Positions 55,835 through 57,098 of a stretch of 57,098 nucleotides of DNA are shown here, piece after piece. The notes under the pieces were generated by a model. It had not been told where the DNA came from, made no database searches, and was given only the letters and a program-made list of their open reading frames with translations. The DNA is taken from contig CAJTWQ010000006.1 of NCBI GenBank assembly GCA_910579835.1, forward strand, positions 1 through 57,098, given 5' to 3'. Every line of letters starts with the position of its first letter. Positions within the stretch are counted from its first letter, which is position 1. A program made the position numbers and the translations under genes. The DNA comes from an uncultured Ruminococcus sp. Lineage in GTDB: Bacteria; Bacillota; Clostridia; Oscillospirales; Ruminococcaceae.

Positions 55835-56205
55835 CAAAAGCTCAAAAATTTCTGTTTGAGAATCCCAATCCAGAAAAGCTTGTGACTGTATCGGACAAAC
55901 TGAAATGGTATCGGATAAATAATGGCTTATTACAGCGTGATATGGCTATTGCTATGGAAGTTGACAGAACGACTTATTCCCGATATGAAGAAAACATCCT
56001 TAAAGCTTATCCGCTGAACAAGCTTTCAAAAGTTGCCAAACTATTTAAAATTGACGTAACCAAACTTCTTGACGATTATAACTTGTTTCTCTATCGTGGT
56101 CAGGGAGAACAAATAAAAAGACTGCGGGAGTCATTAAAACTCACGCAGTCTGAATTTGCAAAATATATAGGCGTTCCCCTTGGCACTCTTAAAAAATGGG
56201 AATAG
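55645..56205 (+). CDS. Regulator with two helix-turn-helix domains, N-terminus uncertain
   Basis: The frame opens after TGA at 55642-55644; the first ATG is 55777, but the family-like sequence begins before it (VSKEAKRESFSNPWKI). Two XRE-type HTH domains: DKLKWYRINNGLLQRDMAIA (about 55900-55990) and QIKRLRESLKLTQSEFAKYI (about 56110-56180). Such proteins are common on mobile elements of Clostridia. The start is missing or noncanonical; it overlaps the sigK tail. It ends right after KKWE, earlier than relatives I recall. Confidence 0.6.
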   Translation, partial: KYNSINTALEVSKEAKRESFSNPWKICRKVSDYFYILYSFQRYKVVYAPLYIHSFLFLTNRHLTKAQKFLFENPNPEKLVTVSDKLKWYRINNGLLQRDMAIAMEVDRTTYSRYEENILKAYPLNKLSKVAKLFKIDVTKLLDDYNLFLYRGQGEQIKRLRESLKLTQSEFAKYIGVPLGTLKKWE

Positions 56206-56415
56206 AATAGAGTGTTTATACCCAAAAACATGTTTAAGTATTTTAAATATATTGTTGAATATCGTTATAAATAACAATGTATTTATTGACATTTATACAG
56301 TTTATTATTTTAATTTATCAAGTGTAGCTTTACAATTTTTAACATTAACCGATTTAAATTTCTTAGATTTGACAATATAAATTAGTATATTTTTTAGTTT
56401 ATATTATGTACACTT

Positions 56416-56580
56416 TTATTTCATATTATCGCATAGCCTTTCCACAAGATGTTTTTTTTCATCTTCGGACAATTGTAACGTTTGGATTTTATTTATTACA
56501 TATTTAGCATGAAATTTTGCTACACGTCTTTTTAATTCTTGAATATTCTTTTCATCTTTTGGATAATGAATAATTGTCAT
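56416..56580 (-). CDS. Small element-type protein, 54 aa
   Basis: ATG at 56580 with GGGGGGAT about 7 nt upstream. Starts MTIIHYPKDEKNIQELKRRV, mostly helical and basic; similar short proteins occur on prophages and conjugative elements as far as I recall. Function unknown. The 210-bp gap before it (56206-56415) is AT-rich without a gene. Confidence 0.5.
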   Translation of the reverse strand: MTIIHYPKDEKNIQELKRRVAKFHAKYVINKIQTLQLSEDEKKHLVERLCDNMK

Positions 56581-56713
56581 CAATTCTATCCCCCCATTCA
56601 TTTCTTGTATATTTATAGATGAACAAATCGAAAAATGCATAAACAAATTTGATCATTTATAGTAATGTATATTATTCTTTATTGATAAATAGAATTAAAT
56701 ATTTATCACAAAT

Positions 56714-57098
56714 TCACTTCCCTGAACTACCGAATCTGTTATTTCCACGCTTTGAATCAATGAATTTTAATTCATCATACGACAGTTCAGTAACGGTTAC
56801 TTGTGGAACTGGAACAACAAGTGCCTGACATATTGCCTTAGAATATGGATGAACTCTGCAATTCAAATACGGCAGTTTCACATTTTCTTTTGCAATACAT
56901 AACCAATCTTCATGTACATTAATTATAGGAATCATCCATTCTCCTCGGTAACCGGAATCTATGACTTCAGTTCTTTGTGCGATACCTTTAATTCCTGTAC
57001 TGCTGCGTTCCTTTAAAATAAAGCAATATTCTCGACTGCATGACGAAGCGATTCCTGTCGGTATCAACACTGTTTCATACGGAGGAACAAGCTTATAT
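56714..57098 (-). CDS. dut: dUTPase, N-terminus beyond window
   Basis: The frame stays open to the window edge (YKLVPPYETVLIPTG before the apparent GTG at 57070), so the start is outside. Motif 2 ERSSTGIKG, motif 3 EVIDSGYRGEWMIPI, and the C-terminal motif 5 NNRFGSSGK are present. It turns dUTP into dUMP and PPi. Firmicute prophages and elements often carry it, fitting its place downstream of the interrupted sigK. Confidence 0.85.
   Translation of the reverse strand, partial: YKLVPPYETVLIPTGIASSCSREYCFILKERSSTGIKGIAQRTEVIDSGYRGEWMIPIINVHEDWLCIAKENVKLPYLNCRVHPYSKAICQALVVPVPQVTVTELSYDELKFIDSKRGNNRFGSSGK

Noticed and set aside
56197..56204. TGGGAATA at the end of the HTH gene as a third att-like core
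   Set aside because: Only eight bases match, no arm-type repeats follow, and it encodes Trp-Glu-stop by a different stop codon.
57068..57070. GTG at 57070 as the dUTPase start
   Set aside because: Conserved dUTPase sequence (LVPPYET) continues in frame upstream to the window edge.

Overview
The window looks like chromosome of a low-GC, Gram-positive, fibre-degrading anaerobe of the Ruminococcus/Oscillospiraceae type. The reasons are type I dockerins at three places, a cohesin-like lipoprotein, a GH3 enzyme with the reversed domain order known from Ruminococcus and Butyrivibrio, Firmicute genes (hprK, whiA, rapZ, recD2, DUF4364, a sigK-like sporulation sigma factor), and many clean sigma-A promoters with 17-bp spacers. 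No rRNA, tRNA or CRISPR array was seen. The genus is an inference.

Layout. 1-1.3 kb: 3' part of a secreted dockerin-CBM-esterase gene. 1.3-2.9 kb: two paralogous membrane proteins with matching promoters. 3.1-6.1 kb: a Fur-family regulator and Znu-type metal transporter operon with a perfect 7-1-7 Fur-type operator. 6.3-12.8 kb: hflX, hslO, a methyltransferase, a lipoprotein and secA. 13-17 kb: accessory genes (nitroreductase, transglutaminase-like protein, two unknowns), an orphan dockerin fragment and a possible small RNA. 17.3-23.1 kb: one operon joining an ExbB/ExbD-like channel and a third membrane protein to aroB-aroA-aroC and a DUF4364 gene. 23.1-24.9 kb: guaA behind a structured leader or MITE. 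24.9-26.7 kb: a mobile-element graveyard at the guaA 3' end. 26.8-32.8 kb: plsY, a MATE exporter, recD2 and an mreB homologue. 32.8-41.9 kb: an SPFH/zinc-ribbon protein, an ArsC/Spx-like protein, GH3, the cohesin-like lipoprotein, an InsA-like orphan, and a CotH-dockerin gene broken by a frameshift and three in-frame stops. 41.9-42.8 kb: a second remnant resembling the guaA-type element end. 42.8-54.4 kb: a long minus-strand operon rpe, rnfD-, rnfE-, rnfA-like, a DUF4015-like glycosidase, hprK, murB, rapZ, whiA, dnaE. 54.7-57.1 kb: a small zinc-finger gene pair, a sigK gene cut off at its conserved region, then probable element genes (two-HTH regulator, small ORF, dUTPase).

Most noteworthy points. 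(1) A three-gene Rnf-like set (D, E, A) without B, C or G in the window, in which three of the four membrane [2Fe-2S] cysteines and the usual flavin motif of subunit D are changed. (2) A lipoprotein in which the second half of a cohesin precedes the first half. (3) An ExbB/ExbD-like channel in an apparent monoderm, co-transcribed with shikimate genes whose chorismate synthase lacks the signature histidine. (4) Two loci 17.5 kb apart with the same 14-bp guaA-end core, the same 11-bp-period arm repeats about 58-60 bp away, and genes with related C-termini. (5) whiA apparently starting at ATT. (6) A sigK-like gene ending abruptly in front of element genes.

All calls come from reading the sequence and knowledge of the families; no searches or alignments were run.
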